This document shows positions 15,457-16,714 of a stretch of 16,714 nucleotides of DNA, piece by piece. The notes under the pieces are model-generated. The model searched no databases and had not been told where the DNA came from. It saw nothing but the letters and a program-made list of their open reading frames with translations. The stretch is from Actinomycetota bacterium. GTDB lineage: Bacteria; Actinomycetota; Thermoleophilia; Solirubrobacterales; Solirubrobacteraceae. Each line of letters starts with the position of its first letter. Positions within the stretch are counted from its first letter, which is position 1. Where the stretch lies: contig VAYD01000014.1 in assembly GCA_005883905.1 (NCBI GenBank), positions 1-16,714 on the forward strand. Reading direction: 5' to 3'. The position numbers and the translations under genes are program-made.

Positions 15457-16115
15457 GGCCGCCGTGGCAGCCCGGCGCCGCGCGCCTGGAACTCGACGAG
15501 CAGCTGATTCTCATAGGCCACGCGCCGCTCGGACCCCTCGAGCTCGCGGAACATCCGCTTGAGCGTGCGCAGGCCCTCGGTCGGTCCCGTCATCGATTGC
15601 GCGAGCTCGATCGCCGTGGCCTCCGCGTCGGCCGCCGGCACGGCGGCGGCGAGCAGCCCGAGCTCGCCGGCGGCATGCTGGTCGAGCACTCGCGCCGTCA
15701 GGATCAGCTCCTTGGCGCGCGCGAGGCCGACGAGCGGCGCCAGCCGCGCCGGGCCGACCGGCACGCCGAGCCGCGCGCCCGCCCACGCCAGAGCGCCGAC
15801 GACGTTGCCGACGCAGACGGCGATCGTCGGCAGCGGGAATGCCTCGACCGCCGCGTAGAAGCGGGCGAACGCCTCCATCCGCGCCACGCCGCCGGCCGCG
15901 TCGAGATCCTCGCGCACGTCGGCGCCCGCCGACAGCGCCTTCACGTCCGTGGTGCCGAAGATCAGCACGCGCAGCGACGGGTCGCCCGCGAGCTCTGCCA
16001 GCGCGGCCTCGACCGCCGCGAGCAGCTCGCTGTTCATCGCGTTGCGCGCCTCGGGCCGGTCGAGGCGCAGCACCTCGACCCCCTCGGCGACGCGCTCTCG
16101 CTGGATGGGCGCCAT
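15453..16115 (-). CDS. Enoyl-CoA hydratase/isomerase (crotonase) family, short by an apparent in-frame deletion
   Basis: 220 residues from ATG 16115, against about 250-265 usual. Crotonases use two backbone NH groups as an oxyanion hole for acyl-CoA thioesters. The first site is clear (KALSAGADVRED, 59-70), and the N-terminal RLDRPEARNAMNSELL is typical. At residue 107-109, CVGNVVGA runs straight into LAWAGARLGVPVGPARLAPL. Family members have some 20-25 residues here, with the GGG/GAG turn and the (C/A)DLR(I/V) strand of the second oxyanion site. About 70-75 nt appear lost in frame near 15790. The C-terminal part (AKELILTARVL, ELGLLAAAVP) is normal. It is probably inactive if the deletion is real. 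It overlaps the CarS-like gene by TTGA. Confidence 0.82.
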   Translation of the reverse strand: MAPIQRERVAEGVEVLRLDRPEARNAMNSELLAAVEAALAELAGDPSLRVLIFGTTDVKALSAGADVREDLDAAGGVARMEAFARFYAAVEAFPLPTIAVCVGNVVGALAWAGARLGVPVGPARLAPLVGLARAKELILTARVLDQHAAGELGLLAAAVPAADAEATAIELAQSMTGPTEGLRTLKRMFRELEGSERRVAYENQLLVEFQARGAGLPRRP

Positions 16116-16144
16116 CGCTGCGAGGTTCTATACGATCCAGTCCG
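16116..16144. promoter_or_regulatory. Compact bidirectional promoter with overlapping -10 elements
   Basis: Only 29 nt separate two divergent start codons. TATACG (16129-16134, plus) lies 10 nt before ATG 16145, and TATAGA (16127-16132, minus) lies 11 nt before ATG 16115. Neither gene has a Shine-Dalgarno sequence. This fits two leaderless transcripts sharing one TATA core. Confidence 0.5.
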
Positions 16145-16402
16145 ATGCGCCTCGCCGTCGCCACCGTCGTCGCCTTCGCGCTCCTCGCGCCCGCCGCGCT
16201 CGCGCATGACGGCGGCCAGGGCACATACGGCCAGGTCAACGACAAGGTCACGACGAACGCCGGCTTCATCGTGATCGCCTTCTTCCCGCTGTTCATCCTC
16301 CTGATGAGCCTGCTCCAGTGGCGCCTGGAGAAGCGCAAGGACGCGCGCAAGCGCGCAGCGAAGCGCCGCGCCGGCGCCGCCGAGTGGCGCGGTGGCTGGT
16401 AG
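16145..16402 (+). CDS. Small secreted or membrane protein with C-terminal basic tail
   Basis: 85 residues. A signal-like N-terminus (VATVVAFALLAPAALAHDGG, cleavage likely after ALA) precedes a short polar segment and a TM helix FIVIAFFPLFILLMSLLQW (about 41-59), followed by a strongly basic, helical tail (EKRKDARKRAAKRR) that should stay in the cytoplasm. No domain is recognised. It begins at ATG 16145 without a Shine-Dalgarno and ends inside the next gene, overlapping GTG 16392 by 11 nt, so the two are probably co-expressed. The high density of arginine and lysine next to the membrane suggests a lipid or partner-binding anchor; this is inference only. Confidence 0.75.
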   Translation: MRLAVATVVAFALLAPAALAHDGGQGTYGQVNDKVTTNAGFIVIAFFPLFILLMSLLQWRLEKRKDARKRAAKRRAGAAEWRGGW

Positions 16403-16714
16403 CCAAGCGGTCGACGAGGTTCGGTACGAACGCGTCGGGGCCGCTGCGGTCCTGACGATCGATCGCCGGCACCGTCGCAACGCCGTCGACGGCCCGACGG
16501 CCGAGAAGCTGCTGGAGGGCTACAACGCCTTCGAGGCCGACGAAGAAGCGCGCGTGCTCGTGCTGACGGGCGCGGGCAGCGAGGCGTTCTGCGCCGGCGC
16601 GGACCTGAAGAACCTCGAATCGCTCGGGAGCCGCGTCCTGGGCGGCGAAGCGCCGCTCGGCTTCACCCGCACCACGCCGACGAAGCCGACGATCGCCGCG
16701 ATCAACGGCTGGTG
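16392..16714 (+). CDS. Enoyl-CoA hydratase/isomerase family protein, N-terminal part (cut by window end)
   Basis: 107 residues visible. The product reads VDEVRYERVGAAAVLTIDRR then HRRNAVDGPTAEKLLEGYNA, the crotonase N-terminal beta strands and helix, followed by RVLVLTGAGSEAFCAGADLK with the first oxyanion-hole motif AFCAGADL (65-72) and KPTIAAINGW leading into the second site. The likely start is GTG 16392, overlapping the preceding small gene by 11 nt; no ATG is available. It is a second crotonase within 300 bp of the minus-strand one, but the two are dissimilar beyond the family motifs. The substrate is unknown; fatty-acid or aromatic-acid degradation is typical of the family. Confidence 0.85.
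   Translation, partial: MAGSQAVDEVRYERVGAAAVLTIDRRHRRNAVDGPTAEKLLEGYNAFEADEEARVLVLTGAGSEAFCAGADLKNLESLGSRVLGGEAPLGFTRTTPTKPTIAAINGW

Noticed and set aside
1..16714. CRISPR arrays, tRNA or rRNA genes
   Set aside because: No regularly spaced repeat with unique spacers, no cloverleaf with a T-arm motif and no rRNA-like stretch was noticed on reading both strands by eye.

Overview
The window is high-GC DNA (roughly 70% G+C by eye) with GTG and TTG starts, frequent 4-bp stop/start overlaps and several genes without a Shine-Dalgarno sequence. Together with the protein types (zinc-ribbon membrane proteins, a secreted phosphoesterase-family protein, a DUF2334-type deacetylase, a GH31 hydrolase), this suggests a high-GC actinobacterium, most likely of the Thermoleophilia/Solirubrobacterales kind. 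The lineage is an inference and was not tested against a database.

Region 1 (1-3810) is a high-affinity phosphate uptake locus. pstS runs left off the window edge and is divergent from a tightly coupled pstC-pstA-pstB operon. The 147-bp divergent region holds a four-unit, 11-bp-period repeat resembling a PhoP/PHO box. Region 2 (3811-6364) is a cluster of three genes that each carry a CxxC-x10-CxxC zinc ribbon: a frameshifted coiled-coil protein, a one-TM zinc-ribbon protein and, divergently, a zinc-ribbon/TM/phosphoesterase-family protein whose catalytic motifs look degenerate. Region 3 (6337-7949) holds the 3' parts of two divergent genes, a DUF2334-like deacetylase and a GH31 glycosidase. 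Both lose their 5' ends at one point near 6830, as if one large deletion (or a misassembly) had joined them.

Region 4 (7905-10713) has a TIM-barrel sugar-phosphate isomerase-like gene and an ABC-F ATPase on the minus strand. Region 5 (10804-13366) is a classic MarR/MMPL efflux pair, divergent around a 25-bp near-perfect palindrome, but the MMPL gene is frameshifted. Region 6 (13364-14900) has a LysR regulator, convergent with marR across a 168-bp nested inverted repeat whose ends are the two stop codons, and then a small GNAT-edge-like protein whose C-terminal tail appears again in frame after its stop. Region 7 (14905-16714) has a crotonase gene coupled to a CarS-like CDP-alcohol synthase gene on the minus strand, and a small membrane protein plus a second crotonase (cut by the window end) on the plus strand.

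The most striking overall pattern is four independent lesions that look like deletions (near 4025, 6830, 11970 and 15790) in otherwise well conserved genes. This is either real decay or a systematic assembly problem, and raw reads would decide. The best candidates for new biology are the zinc-ribbon/pseudo-phosphoesterase cluster next to pst, the inverted repeat at 13364-13531, and the PhoP-like repeat array.
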